This document shows, piece by piece, positions 42,001 through 50,329 of a DNA stretch of 64,000 nt. Source of the stretch: Halobacillus campisalis (GTDB lineage: Bacteria > Bacillota > Bacilli > Bacillales > Halobacillaceae); the NCBI RefSeq assembly GCF_030345335.1, contig NZ_JAPVRC010000002.1, forward strand, positions 434,001 through 498,000. The letters run 5' to 3'. Within the stretch, counting starts at the first letter, position 1. Each line of letters opens with the position of its first letter. The position numbers and the translations under genes were made by a program. The notes under the pieces are model-generated. The model was given only the letters and a program-made list of their open reading frames with translations. It did not search any database and was not told the DNA's origin.

Positions 42001-42132
42001 ATGAAAAAAGAATGGCAAAATCCTTTAGTAGAAGTTTTAGATGTAAATAAGACGATGCTAGGAACTGAAGGTGACTATACTGATAATGATTTTCCAGCAG
42101 GGACACCTAGAGGCGATTTAACGTTTAGTTAA
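42001..42132 (+). CDS. lasso precursor peptide 1
   Basis: A 43-residue peptide after GAGAGGGGGTGAGATT. The leader MKKEWQNPLVEVLDVNKTM has the Firmicutes lasso pattern W/Y-x2-P, Leu, Val, and Thr at -2 before the cleavage site, as in paeninodin. The predicted core of 24 residues starts LGTEGDYTD. Asp9 is at the ring-closing position, so a nine-residue Leu1-Asp9 macrolactam is expected. The tail holds DFPAGTPRG and ends LTFS, giving a C-terminal Ser for the kinase. Leu at core position 1 is less common than Gly, Ala or Ser. Too short for ordinary gene finders. Confidence 0.9.
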   Translation: MKKEWQNPLVEVLDVNKTMLGTEGDYTDNDFPAGTPRGDLTFS

Positions 42133-42183
42133 TGCCGTAGACAGAGTGGAATATGTAAATGGTCATCTGAGCAAAGGTTTTAG

Positions 42184-42213
42184 AAGTTCTCTATACAATC
42201 GTATGGAGAACTT
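42184..42213 (+). other. strong intercistronic hairpin after precursor 1
   Basis: AAGTTCTCTATAC-AATC-GTATGGAGAACTT forms a 13-bp stem (one G-U pair) with a 4-base loop. No clean T run follows, so a 3'-end stabiliser or partial terminator is more likely than a full stop. It lies in the 169-bp gap before cyclase 2 and could raise precursor 1 mRNA over the enzymes. Confidence 0.6.
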
Positions 42214-42301
42214 ATTATATCTTTTATGAAAACAATAAAAACAACAGTGTATTGTTTTTGTGAAAAATATAATGATTATATTTGTCTAGGGGTGAGAGTG
42301 A

Positions 42302-44263
42302 ATGAGCGCTATATCCGGAATCATTAACTTCGATAGCCAGAAAGTCTCAATAAATTACATGAATAAATTGATGGGGAGTTATAAGAAATATCAGACAGAT
42401 AGTGTACAGAAATGGACTAATCATCATGTATTTCTTTGTTGTCATAATCAATGGATCACTCCTGAATCAGTCAATGAAACTCTTCCTTATTATGATTATG
42501 AACGGAAGCTTTCCATTACGGCAGATGCGATTATTGATAACCGCGCCGAACTATTAGCTAAGCTGGATATTTCTCAAGAAGAGGGAAAATTCATTACAGA
42601 CAGCCAACTGATTCTCTTAGCTTATTATAAATGGGAAGAGGATGTTGTCACTCAATTGATAGGAGATTTTTCTTTCATGATTTGGGATGGTAAAAAGCAG
42701 AAGTTGTTTGGTGCCAGAGATTTTTCAGGTGCGCGTACTCTTTATTTTTACACTGACCTCTCTAGATTCGCTTTTTCCACAACAATGGAGCCACTTTTTT
42801 CTCTGCCCTATATCAATAAAAATATAAATGAAGAATGGTTAGCAGAATTTTTAGCGATTCCTACTATGGTAGAAGCATTGGACATGTCTTCAACAGTCTA
42901 TCAATCTATCAATCAAGTTCCTCCCTCTTATAGTGTGTCTATTCAAAATGGAAAAGTCTCTCTATCGAAATATGAAGCTATTGGGAAAGTAGAACCATTG
43001 AAATTAAAATCGACTGAAGAGTATATAGAGGCCTTTCATGAAGTTTTTAATCGAGCTGTAAATGAGCGGATAAGGACGTATGGGGAGGTCGGTTCACACT
43101 TAAGTGGAGGGCTGGATTCTGGCACTGTTGTCAGCTTTGCTGCTAAAGAATTAAAAAATCAAGGCAAGAAATTACACACTTTCAGCTATATCCCAGAAAC
43201 AACATTTGAAGATTGGACGCCTAAGTATTACATGCCTAATGAAAAGCCTTTAATTAAAGAAACCATGGATCATGTAGGTAATATCGATAGCAATTTTCTT
43301 TCATTTGAGGGTAGAAATCCTTTATCAGAAGTAGATGGTTTTTTAGATCTAATGGAAATGCCTTATAAATTTTTTGAAAATACGTTTTGGCTTAAAGGAA
43401 TTAATGAGGAAGCTCACACCCAGAATATTAAAGTTCTTTTAAATGGAGCGAGAGGAAACCATTCCATTTCGTGGGGATCTTGGCAATTAAATATGGAGTA
43501 CTATACGTCACTTTTTATGAAATTAAAATGGAAGAAACTAAACAAGGAACTAAATGACTACACACGAATCTATAAAACTGGAAAGTCTAATGTATTACCG
43601 ATTTTGACCAAAAGAGCTTTTTCTAATACAAATAATTCTGTTGGTTCTGGAAATCTTCTCTCTCAACTTATTCATCCTGATTTAGCGAAAAAAACTAACG
43701 TGTACGATAGATTGTTAGCATTTGGAATGGATAACAATAGCGGCTCTAATAAAGATTTAACAGAGTATAGAAGAGATTATTATGAGAAAGGGTACGTTTG
43801 GAATAAAAGTGGTGTAGCGGAAACCAACTTGTCATTACGTTATGGACTATGGAACAGAGACCCTACTAATGATATTAATGTCATCAAGTTCTGCTTATCA
43901 GTACCTGATGAATTATATGTGAAAAAAGGAATGGAACGTTATTTTATTAGAGAAGCGACTAAAAATATTCTTCCGGAAAATGTAAGGCTTAATTATCACA
44001 GTCGAGGCTTGCAGGGTGCCGATACAATCCACCGAATGAAACGGAATTGGAAAGAATTTCTTGAAGAAGTTCAAAAGGTTTCCGATGATTCTGAGCTCTC
44101 AAATCTGTTGAATCTAGCTGAACTAAAAAAATCACTAAATAGACTGGGGACAAACCCAAGACCTGAAATGATTTTTGAGGAAGACTTTAAACTTTTGACG
44201 CGCGGTTTAATCGTTTCAAGGTTTATTAAAAATATGTCTCGAAAGGAGGTGAATGCACAATGA
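42302..44263 (+). CDS. lasso cyclase 2 (asparagine-synthase-like macrolactam synthetase)
   Basis: Paralogue of cyclase 1, 653 residues. It begins MSAISGIINF, again without Cys2. The PP-loop is HLSGGLDSGT near 267. Conserved blocks are FLLLAYYKWEE-like LILLAYYKW, FSFMIWDGKKQKLFGARDFSGARTLYF and LRYGLWNRDPTNDINVIKFCLSVP. The two cyclases have diverged clearly outside these blocks, fitting different substrates. Its stop overlaps the start of precursor 2 as ATGA. The gene may have arisen by duplication of a cyclase-precursor pair. Confidence 0.92.
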   Translation: MSAISGIINFDSQKVSINYMNKLMGSYKKYQTDSVQKWTNHHVFLCCHNQWITPESVNETLPYYDYERKLSITADAIIDNRAELLAKLDISQEEGKFITDSQLILLAYYKWEEDVVTQLIGDFSFMIWDGKKQKLFGARDFSGARTLYFYTDLSRFAFSTTMEPLFSLPYINKNINEEWLAEFLAIPTMVEALDMSSTVYQSINQVPPSYSVSIQNGKVSLSKYEAIGKVEPLKLKSTEEYIEAFHEVFNRAVNERIRTYGEVGSHLSGGLDSGTVVSFAAKELKNQGKKLHTFSYIPETTFEDWTPKYYMPNEKPLIKETMDHVGNIDSNFLSFEGRNPLSEVDGFLDLMEMPYKFFENTFWLKGINEEAHTQNIKVLLNGARGNHSISWGSWQLNMEYYTSLFMKLKWKKLNKELNDYTRIYKTGKSNVLPILTKRAFSNTNNSVGSGNLLSQLIHPDLAKKTNVYDRLLAFGMDNNSGSNKDLTEYRRDYYEKGYVWNKSGVAETNLSLRYGLWNRDPTNDINVIKFCLSVPDELYVKKGMERYFIREATKNILPENVRLNYHSRGLQGADTIHRMKRNWKEFLEEVQKVSDDSELSNLLNLAELKKSLNRLGTNPRPEMIFEEDFKLLTRGLIVSRFIKNMSRKEVNAQ

Positions 44264-44421
44264 AGAAATGGAACAAGCCCTCATTAGATATATTAAATGT
44301 TGAGATGACAATGAATGGACCAGGAAATGCTAATTCAGATTGTTTTGATGTATCTGAAGGAAAGCATGAAACTCATGATGGAAGATCAAACGCAAGTTGT
44401 TTAAGTGATTTAGACAGCTGA
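44260..44421 (+). CDS. lasso precursor peptide 2, long core with two Cys
   Basis: A 53-residue peptide with AAGGAGGT ten bases before its ATG. The leader MKKWNKPSLDILNVEMTM follows the same W-x2-P...Leu...Val...Thr(-2) pattern as precursor 1. The core of 35 residues begins NGPGNANSD, aligning with the paeninodin ring AGPGTSTPD, with Asp9 as ring closer. Cys10 and Cys29 lie in the tail and could form a disulfide. It ends SDLDS, so a C-terminal Ser is again available for phosphorylation. The core is unusually long and acidic for a lasso peptide. A terminator follows. Confidence 0.88.
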   Translation: MKKWNKPSLDILNVEMTMNGPGNANSDCFDVSEGKHETHDGRSNASCLSDLDS

Positions 44422-44432
44422 TATTTAAATAA

Positions 44433-44466
44433 GCCTCTATTTGTTGAAAGTAGGGGCATTTTTTTC
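44433..44466 (+). terminator. terminator after precursor 2
   Basis: GCCTCTA / TAGGGGC stem (one G-U pair) with inner T/A pairing, followed by ATTTTTTTC. Partial termination here would keep precursor transcripts above those of the processing enzymes. Confidence 0.75.
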
Positions 44467-44483
44467 TTAGGGAGGACAGACCG

Positions 44484-45449
44484 ATGCTTCTCACCTCAAT
44501 GACAAATAAGTACACAGCTTTTGGTTTTATTATCGAAAGTAAATTTCCTTTTCCAGAACTTATCCCTATTCGTACTGAACAAAAGGGTGATATAACCATT
44601 GAATCAAAAGATTTAGCTCAGATTTGGGAGAGAATAGCTGAAAGCAACAAGTATTTTGACGTGGAACCGCAGTGTTGTCTCTTTAAAATACCGGAAGTAG
44701 CTATTTTCATGATAGAACAAGGATGTAAAATCTTTTATTCTCCACTTGAAGACGTAAAGGAAGATCACATCCGTCTTTATCTACTAGGTACGTGCATGGG
44801 AGCGATTTTATTCCAAAGAAATATCCTTCCCCTCCATGGAAGTGCTGTTGAAATCGACGGTAAAGCATTTGCTTTTGTCGGTCATTCAGGGGCTGGGAAA
44901 TCCACGACGGCGTCTGCTTTTTTAAAACGAGGACATCAGTTAATTAGTGACGATGTCATTCCAGTTACTATAGAAAATGGAGTTCCGGTAGTCACACCTG
45001 CTTATCCACAACAGAAGTTATGGCAAGAAAGTCTTGATGAGTTTGATATGACTTCGGTCGGACTTCGTCCAATTGTGGACAGGGAAACAAAATATGCTAT
45101 TCCTGTAGAAGAGAAATTTGTGACAAAAAGACTACCACTTGCAGGCGTTATTGAAATAGAAAAAGGAGAAGCAGACAAAGTCGACATTCATCAGGTCGAT
45201 AACTTACTTAAACTTCATACTCTCTTTAATCACACCTACCGAAACTTTATGGTGAAACAGATGGGGCTGATGAACTGGCATTTTAGCTTAAGTGCTCAAC
45301 TATGTGAGCAAATAAGTTTATATAAATTAACAAGACCTGTTACTTATTTTACTGCGAATGATTTGCCTGGTTTGATTCTATCAACCTTACGAATGGAGGC
45401 TGTATCTCATGGTGAAGAACATCCAAGTCTTATCGAATCCAATAGTTAG
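44484..45449 (+). CDS. HPr-kinase-like lasso peptide kinase (PadeK/ThcoK type)
   Basis: Phosphorylates the C-terminal Ser of the precursor in the known Bacillales lasso systems. The 321 residues include LPLHGSAVEI with the conserved His (near 118), the P-loop GHSGAGKST (near 133-141) and the acidic LISDDVIPV, as in HPr kinase. It lacks the N-terminal regulatory domain of true HPr kinases. AGGGAGGAC precedes the ATG. It overlaps the RRE gene by 41 bp, placing phosphorylation in the same operon as both Ser-ending precursors. Kinases of this type can add more than one phosphate; that cannot be judged here. Confidence 0.88.
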   Translation: MLLTSMTNKYTAFGFIIESKFPFPELIPIRTEQKGDITIESKDLAQIWERIAESNKYFDVEPQCCLFKIPEVAIFMIEQGCKIFYSPLEDVKEDHIRLYLLGTCMGAILFQRNILPLHGSAVEIDGKAFAFVGHSGAGKSTTASAFLKRGHQLISDDVIPVTIENGVPVVTPAYPQQKLWQESLDEFDMTSVGLRPIVDRETKYAIPVEEKFVTKRLPLAGVIEIEKGEADKVDIHQVDNLLKLHTLFNHTYRNFMVKQMGLMNWHFSLSAQLCEQISLYKLTRPVTYFTANDLPGLILSTLRMEAVSHGEEHPSLIESNS

Positions 45450-45702
45450 TCAAACGGAAGGAAACATTGTTAGTTCGATGGGGCATGAAAAAGTGATGCT
45501 TAGTGTGGAAAATGGGAAATATTACAATTTAGGGGAAGTGGGCGGTGTGATATGGGATTTGATAGAGTCTCCGGTCACTTTAGAAAAAGTAGTGAGAGAA
45601 CTGCGTTCACAGTACGAAGTTTCTCAAACTGAGTGTGAGGAGCAAGTCAATCAATTTCTGCAGATGCTTTTAGAAGAAGGGCTGATTAAAGTGCATGGGT
45701 GA
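45409..45702 (+). CDS. PqqD-like RiPP recognition element (lasso B1)
   Basis: Binds the leader peptide and presents it to the leader peptidase. The 97 residues have the PqqD winged-helix pattern: VMLSVENGKYYNLGEVGGVIWDLIESPVT followed by a helical EKVVRELRSQYEVSQ and a last helix QFLQMLLEEGLI. GGAGG lies nine bases before the ATG, inside the kinase gene. A single RRE must serve both precursors. Confidence 0.92.
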   Translation: MVKNIQVLSNPIVSQTEGNIVSSMGHEKVMLSVENGKYYNLGEVGGVIWDLIESPVTLEKVVRELRSQYEVSQTECEEQVNQFLQMLLEEGLIKVHG

Positions 45703-45728
45703 GCTTCGCATGAAGGGGTTGTACCAAA

Positions 45729-46211
45729 TTGAATAGGCTGCGAGTTTTGATTCGGATGGATTGGAGAAATAGGAGGATGCTTGCAGAAGCTTATTTATTT
45801 CTGGCAAAAGCTCGATATTTAAAAAGTGTGCCGTTTGAGAGATTAGCGTCAAGTTTAGGTGAATCTTTTCAGGAAAGTTTAGAACACCCTGAGGGTATGG
45901 ACCGAAAAGAATTAGCGAGAATCTCACAATCAGTAAAAATCATGAGTAAGTATACATTTTGGGAGAGTCAGTGTATGGTCCAAGCGCTCGCTGCTATGAA
46001 AATGATAGAACGCAGGGGAATGTCTTCAACGATTTATTTTGGCACAGCACGAGATGATCATGGGGAAATGATTGCACATGCATGGCTTCGTAGTGGTCCA
46101 TATTATATAACTGGTGCAGAAGGCATGGAAAGATTTACTGTAGTAGGTAAATTCGCTAAAAATGCAGGAGGAAAACAGCATGGAGAAAAGTATACCTCTG
46201 AATCTATCTAA
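45729..46211 (+). CDS. lasso leader peptidase (transglutaminase-like, B2)
   Basis: Cysteine protease that removes the leader after the Thr-x dipeptide. The 160 residues are the size of split B2 proteins: an N-terminal helical part, the catalytic Cys82 in WESQCMVQALAA and His117 in AHAWLRSG. The third triad residue, normally an Asp about a dozen residues later, is not obvious (IYITGAEGME region). TTG start with AAGGGG about 12 bases away. Overlaps the next gene by 32 bp. Confidence 0.9.
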   Translation: MNRLRVLIRMDWRNRRMLAEAYLFLAKARYLKSVPFERLASSLGESFQESLEHPEGMDRKELARISQSVKIMSKYTFWESQCMVQALAAMKMIERRGMSSTIYFGTARDDHGEMIAHAWLRSGPYYITGAEGMERFTVVGKFAKNAGGKQHGEKYTSESI

Positions 46212-47352
46212 ACTGCCAGTCGAGCTTAAATTGATTATTGAATTGGCGAAGTGTGATTTTCCAGAACAGGCAGCCGGCATTGATCCAAATTTGTTTGAGG
46301 AAGTGAACTGGGATTTATTTATAAAACAAACGCGTCATCACCGCATTTATCCATACCTTTATAAACGGTTGCAATGGTGCGACACTAGTGAAATTCCGCA
46401 ATATGTACTCCGAACCGTGGAGGTTGATTATAAGCGGAATATATTTCTAATGCTTCAATTAAGCGGTGAAATGCAGCAACTTAGCTGCCAGTTCATGAAC
46501 CAGGGAATCCCTCTTCTGTTTTTAAAGGGGCCCGTTCTTGCATCGGAATTATACGGTGATGTATCTCTACGTACTTCTAACGATTTAGATGTATTAGTTC
46601 AGATAGAGCAGCTGTCTTTGGCAGAAAAGTTATTAACTAAACTCGGTTATCAAAAAGATGATTATATACAAACAATTTTAAATGACTGGAAGTGGCGGCA
46701 TCACCATATCACATATACTCATCCTGTGACTAAAGTGAAGGTGGAAGTGCACTGGCGTTTGAACCCTGGACCTGCGAAAGAGCCTGGCTTTCAAGAGTTA
46801 TGGGCGCGGAAAAGAATGAGTTCTGTAACCAGACAGCCTATCTATATGTTAGGGGAAAAGGACCTCTTCCTATTTCTTATATCCCACGGAGCAAGGCACG
46901 GGTGGTCCAGGTTACGTTGGCTTTTGGATGTCCACCAGTTGTTGAAAAAACATACCCAATGGGGAAGAAAGATGGAGTTTTTGGGAAAGTACGGCTATCT
47001 TCATGTAGGGCTGCAGGCTTTCGAATTATCAACAGAGCTGTTTGATAGTACCCCTCCACTTGAAGTAAAGCGGTCAAGACACTCTCATAGACTCGCACAG
47101 CAGGCTGTGTATTATTTAGAAACGATGGTGAATTTACATTCAGAACCATTACCCAAAGACATAGCAGTTTATCACAAAAGACATTTATTTTCTCTTATGA
47201 CGGGCCAACAGAAAATCTGTTTTATTCTAAGCTTTTTATATCCGTATCCTCAAGATGCAGAGACGCTGCCTTTACCCAAATTTCTTCATTTTTTATACTT
47301 TCCCTTACGTCCATTTTTGTGGGGGTGGAGAAAATCAAGAAAATTGGCATGA
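46180..47352 (+). CDS. nucleotidyltransferase-family tailoring protein
   Basis: Large NTase_5-type protein of about 390 residues, seen in several Bacillales lasso clusters. PLLFLKGPVLASELYGDVSLRTSNDLDVLV carries the GS-like G-x-D-x-D nucleotidyltransferase core (S-NDLDVLV), and VKVEVHWRLNPG supplies a further acidic segment. The C-terminal half is helical and aromatic. Its role in the pathway is not settled; nucleotide transfer to the phosphorylated peptide is a hypothesis. The start is the ATG after AGGAGGAAAACAGC; a longer frame starts six codons earlier inside that site. Confidence 0.82.
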   Translation: MEKSIPLNLSKLPVELKLIIELAKCDFPEQAAGIDPNLFEEVNWDLFIKQTRHHRIYPYLYKRLQWCDTSEIPQYVLRTVEVDYKRNIFLMLQLSGEMQQLSCQFMNQGIPLLFLKGPVLASELYGDVSLRTSNDLDVLVQIEQLSLAEKLLTKLGYQKDDYIQTILNDWKWRHHHITYTHPVTKVKVEVHWRLNPGPAKEPGFQELWARKRMSSVTRQPIYMLGEKDLFLFLISHGARHGWSRLRWLLDVHQLLKKHTQWGRKMEFLGKYGYLHVGLQAFELSTELFDSTPPLEVKRSRHSHRLAQQAVYYLETMVNLHSEPLPKDIAVYHKRHLFSLMTGQQKICFILSFLYPYPQDAETLPLPKFLHFLYFPLRPFLWGWRKSRKLA

Positions 47353-47373
47353 CAATGGAAAGGAGGGAAACCC

Positions 47374-49164
47374 GTGAAGCATGTTCTTTATTTTTTAAAA
47401 CAAATTCACTCTTATTCAGGTAATATTTTATATTTAAATATGATTGCTATGGCAGGGATCGGACTTCTGGAAGGTGTAGGGATTCTCCTTCTTATTCCTA
47501 TGATAAGTATGAGCGGAATCGTGGACTTAGGTACGGGAAGTCTGCCGTTTGCCAGCACGTTTGGTTTTTTAGAATTGATTCCAAGCGCGATTGGTTTGCC
47601 AGCTATTTTGTTAATTTATGTGGGGATAGTAATTGGGCAAAACATTATCAATCGGAGACTTTCGGTACGTAATGCTACGATTCAGCAAGGGTTTCTGCGT
47701 CATTTGAGAATAACAACTTATGGAGCTATTTTGAATGCGAATTGGAAGTTTTTCATTCGCAATCGGAAGTCGGATTTGATTAATATTTTGACTTCTGAAA
47801 TAGGAAGGGCGAGTATGGGAACTCAGTCTGTATTGCAATTTATCGCATCACTCGTTTTCACTTTCATCCAAATTGGTCTGGCATTCTTTCTATCACCAAC
47901 AATTACAGTTTTTGTTTTATTATGTGGAGGAATTCTCCTCTTTTTTAACCGTAAATTTTTGAAGCGATCACTGGCGTTAGGAAATAGAAACTTTGAATTA
48001 GCACGTGAATACATTGGTGGCTTGACAGACCAAATCAACGGGATTAAAGACGTGAAAAGTAATACATTAGAAGCTTCTCGTATGAATTGGTACGAGCAAA
48101 TCACTCAACGTATTCAAAACGAACAGATTCAATACACACACATGAAAACGACTTCGCAGTTTTATTATAAAACGGCATCAGCTGTACTCATCGCTGTTTT
48201 TATTTATTTAGCTTTTACAATGTTCAACGCCCAGGCTGCTCAACTCATGATGGTCATTGTTATTTTTTCAAGGTTATGGCCTAAAGTTGCTGGAATTCAA
48301 GCTTCTTTGGAACAGATTTTCACTAGTTTACCTTCTTTAAAAGCTGTTGAAGGTCTTCAGCAAGAGTGTAAGTCAGCGCAAGAATTTGATCCTCGTATTT
48401 CAACTGTTACTCCATTGAAAGTTGAACGAAAGATTGAGTGTAAAAATGTTAAGTTTCGGTATCAAGATCAAGAGGATTACGCCTTGAACGCTATTAATCT
48501 AGAGATTCCAGCTAATAAAATGACAGCCTTTGTTGGTCGTTCTGGAGCAGGCAAGAGTACTCTTATTGACTTACTGATGGGGCTTAACCAGCCGGAGGAA
48601 GGAGAAGTGCTGCTGGATGATACACTTTTGAGCAGTGAGAATTTATTATCCCTGCGTAAGGCTATCAGCTATGTCCCACAAGATCCTTTCTTATTTAATA
48701 TTAGTATCAGGGAGAATTTAACGATTGTTTTTCCTGAAGCAAAGGAATTTGAGCTATGGGAAGCGCTGGAATTTGCGTCTGCTGCTAGTTTTGTCCGTGA
48801 CCTTCCACAAGGTCTTGATACCTTGATCGGTGATCGAGGTATTAAATTGTCTGGTGGGGAGAGGCAGCGCCTTGTTTTAGCAAGAGCTATCTTAAGAAAG
48901 CCATCTATTCTTGTTTTAGATGAAGCCACGAGTGCTCTTGATACCGAGAACGAATCGAATATTCAGGAGGCTCTTGCACGATTGAAAGGAAAGATGACGA
49001 TTATTGTCATAGCACACAGGCTTTCGACTATAAGGAGCGCTGATCAAGTTGTAGTTTTAGATGAAGGGAAAGTTATTCAAAGAGGCGGTTTCAATCAACT
49101 AGCTGAAGAGAAGAGGAGTATGTTCAGCCATTTGTTGCAAAATCAATTAAAAGCAACACACTAG
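47374..49164 (+). CDS. ABC exporter of the lasso cluster (D protein)
   Basis: Fused permease/ATPase of 596 residues that exports and confers immunity to the mature lasso peptide in related clusters. There are six membrane helices up to about residue 310, Walker A GRSGAGKST (near 387), signature LSGGERQR (near 491), Walker B ILVLDEAT and IVIAHRLST. No peptidase C39 domain is present, as expected since B2 removes the leader. GTG start after AAAGGAGGG. A phosphoesterase gene follows after 13 bp. Confidence 0.9.
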   Translation: MKHVLYFLKQIHSYSGNILYLNMIAMAGIGLLEGVGILLLIPMISMSGIVDLGTGSLPFASTFGFLELIPSAIGLPAILLIYVGIVIGQNIINRRLSVRNATIQQGFLRHLRITTYGAILNANWKFFIRNRKSDLINILTSEIGRASMGTQSVLQFIASLVFTFIQIGLAFFLSPTITVFVLLCGGILLFFNRKFLKRSLALGNRNFELAREYIGGLTDQINGIKDVKSNTLEASRMNWYEQITQRIQNEQIQYTHMKTTSQFYYKTASAVLIAVFIYLAFTMFNAQAAQLMMVIVIFSRLWPKVAGIQASLEQIFTSLPSLKAVEGLQQECKSAQEFDPRISTVTPLKVERKIECKNVKFRYQDQEDYALNAINLEIPANKMTAFVGRSGAGKSTLIDLLMGLNQPEEGEVLLDDTLLSSENLLSLRKAISYVPQDPFLFNISIRENLTIVFPEAKEFELWEALEFASAASFVRDLPQGLDTLIGDRGIKLSGGERQRLVLARAILRKPSILVLDEATSALDTENESNIQEALARLKGKMTIIVIAHRLSTIRSADQVVVLDEGKVIQRGGFNQLAEEKRSMFSHLLQNQLKATH

Positions 49165-49177
49165 GGAGTAGGGACTC

Positions 49178-50167
49178 GTGAAAAAGGTTGTGCGAAAAAT
49201 GATCTTTGGAATTGTGATATTAGCAACAGCTATAACAACTTACACAATATGGGATAACCAAAGAATAAAAGTCGTCGAACAAACGGTAGCGATAGAAAAC
49301 CTCCCTATAGAATTAGAAGGAGTGTCGATTTTACAAATTACGGACCTTCATGAAAAGGTGTTTGGAACCGAGCAGGAAAAGTTGATAAAAGCCATTAATT
49401 CTGTAGATTACGATGTAATTGCTTTTACCGGCGACATGCTGAACGGAACGGATAGCAGGCATTATGAATCGTTCTATACTTTACTAGAAGGGATTGAGAA
49501 TAAAAAACATGCCCTTTATGTCCCGGGAAATGCTGACCCGGAAAGTTATTTTATAGATGCTGAAGGTAATTACGTAAAGGACGAGTTTGTAGAAGGGCTT
49601 GAAGAGAGAGGCGTGAAGCTGTTAGAAGCAGCTTACAATGCTGAGTTTGGGGAAACGAGTATTCGTTTTGATGCTTTTGAAGTATCAGTTTTGAATCCTG
49701 AAAAAGGTGTGGTTGTAGCTAATGGCAGGGTTAGATCTAAGTATGCAAAAACTACTCAATACCGGAATCACCAGCAACGCTTAATGAGTGAGATTGCTGA
49801 ATTGAATGAAACAGATCACGATTTGCTTATTGCTCTTAACCATTACCCAGTCGTTGATGCTCGAATGGATCAGCTTATCGATAACCCTCAATTTATATGG
49901 AGAGACTATGATTTGATTGTGGCGGGACATTATCATGGCGGTCAAATCCGTGTACCTTTTATAGGGGCGCTTTTTGTACCTGAACCCTGGTATAAAGGAG
50001 GAGGTATACTGCCGCCGCGTGATCGGGTAAGCGGGCTTTGGGATTATCATGGTACGAAGCAGTATGTAAGTCGGGGGCTTGGGAGCAGTAATTTTATTTC
50101 CTTTTTGAAGTTTAGGATGTTTAATACACCGGAAATCAATGTCCTCACATTTAAAAGTAAGAAATAA
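49178..50167 (+). CDS. membrane-anchored metallophosphoesterase (YkuE/YaeI-like)
   Basis: One N-terminal transmembrane anchor (FGIVILATAITTYTIW) and then an extracellular calcineurin-like domain: LQITDLHEKVFG (DxH), FTGDMLNG (GD), VPGNADPE (GN), LIALNHYPV and VAGHYHGGQIRVP (GHxH). It is GTG-started with GGGAGTAGGGA upstream, 13 bp behind the lasso exporter, and before the operon terminator. Its location makes it a candidate cluster gene that could act on exported phospho-peptide, but relatives elsewhere are ordinary housekeeping phosphoesterases. Confidence 0.82.
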   Translation: MKKVVRKMIFGIVILATAITTYTIWDNQRIKVVEQTVAIENLPIELEGVSILQITDLHEKVFGTEQEKLIKAINSVDYDVIAFTGDMLNGTDSRHYESFYTLLEGIENKKHALYVPGNADPESYFIDAEGNYVKDEFVEGLEERGVKLLEAAYNAEFGETSIRFDAFEVSVLNPEKGVVVANGRVRSKYAKTTQYRNHQQRLMSEIAELNETDHDLLIALNHYPVVDARMDQLIDNPQFIWRDYDLIVAGHYHGGQIRVPFIGALFVPEPWYKGGGILPPRDRVSGLWDYHGTKQYVSRGLGSSNFISFLKFRMFNTPEINVLTFKSKK

Positions 50168-50170
50168 GTG

Positions 50171-50199
50171 CTGCCCTTGAATGAGGGCAGTTTATTTTG
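50171..50199 (+). terminator. terminator at the end of the lasso operon
   Basis: CTGCCCT-TGAATG-AGGGCAG followed by TTTATTTT. Confidence 0.8.
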
Positions 50200-50329
50200 C
50201 TGAGTTTTCTAAAATAAAAGAATTTTTTGAGGTATCGCTTACATAGTTTTAAACTGTTTTACTGAAATAATAATGGGGTATTTCTCGGAGTGGATTTATT
50301 TTTCGATATCAACTCAGGAGGTACACACC

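Noticed and set aside
40046-44263. The two asparagine-synthase-like genes as true asparagine synthetases
   Set aside because: Both lack the N-terminal catalytic Cys, and each is followed by a short peptide gene, with RRE, peptidase and exporter genes downstream.
44484-45449. Housekeeping HPr kinase
   Set aside because: It lacks the N-terminal domain and the usual hprK neighbours; context and both Ser-ending precursors fit the lasso peptide kinase type.
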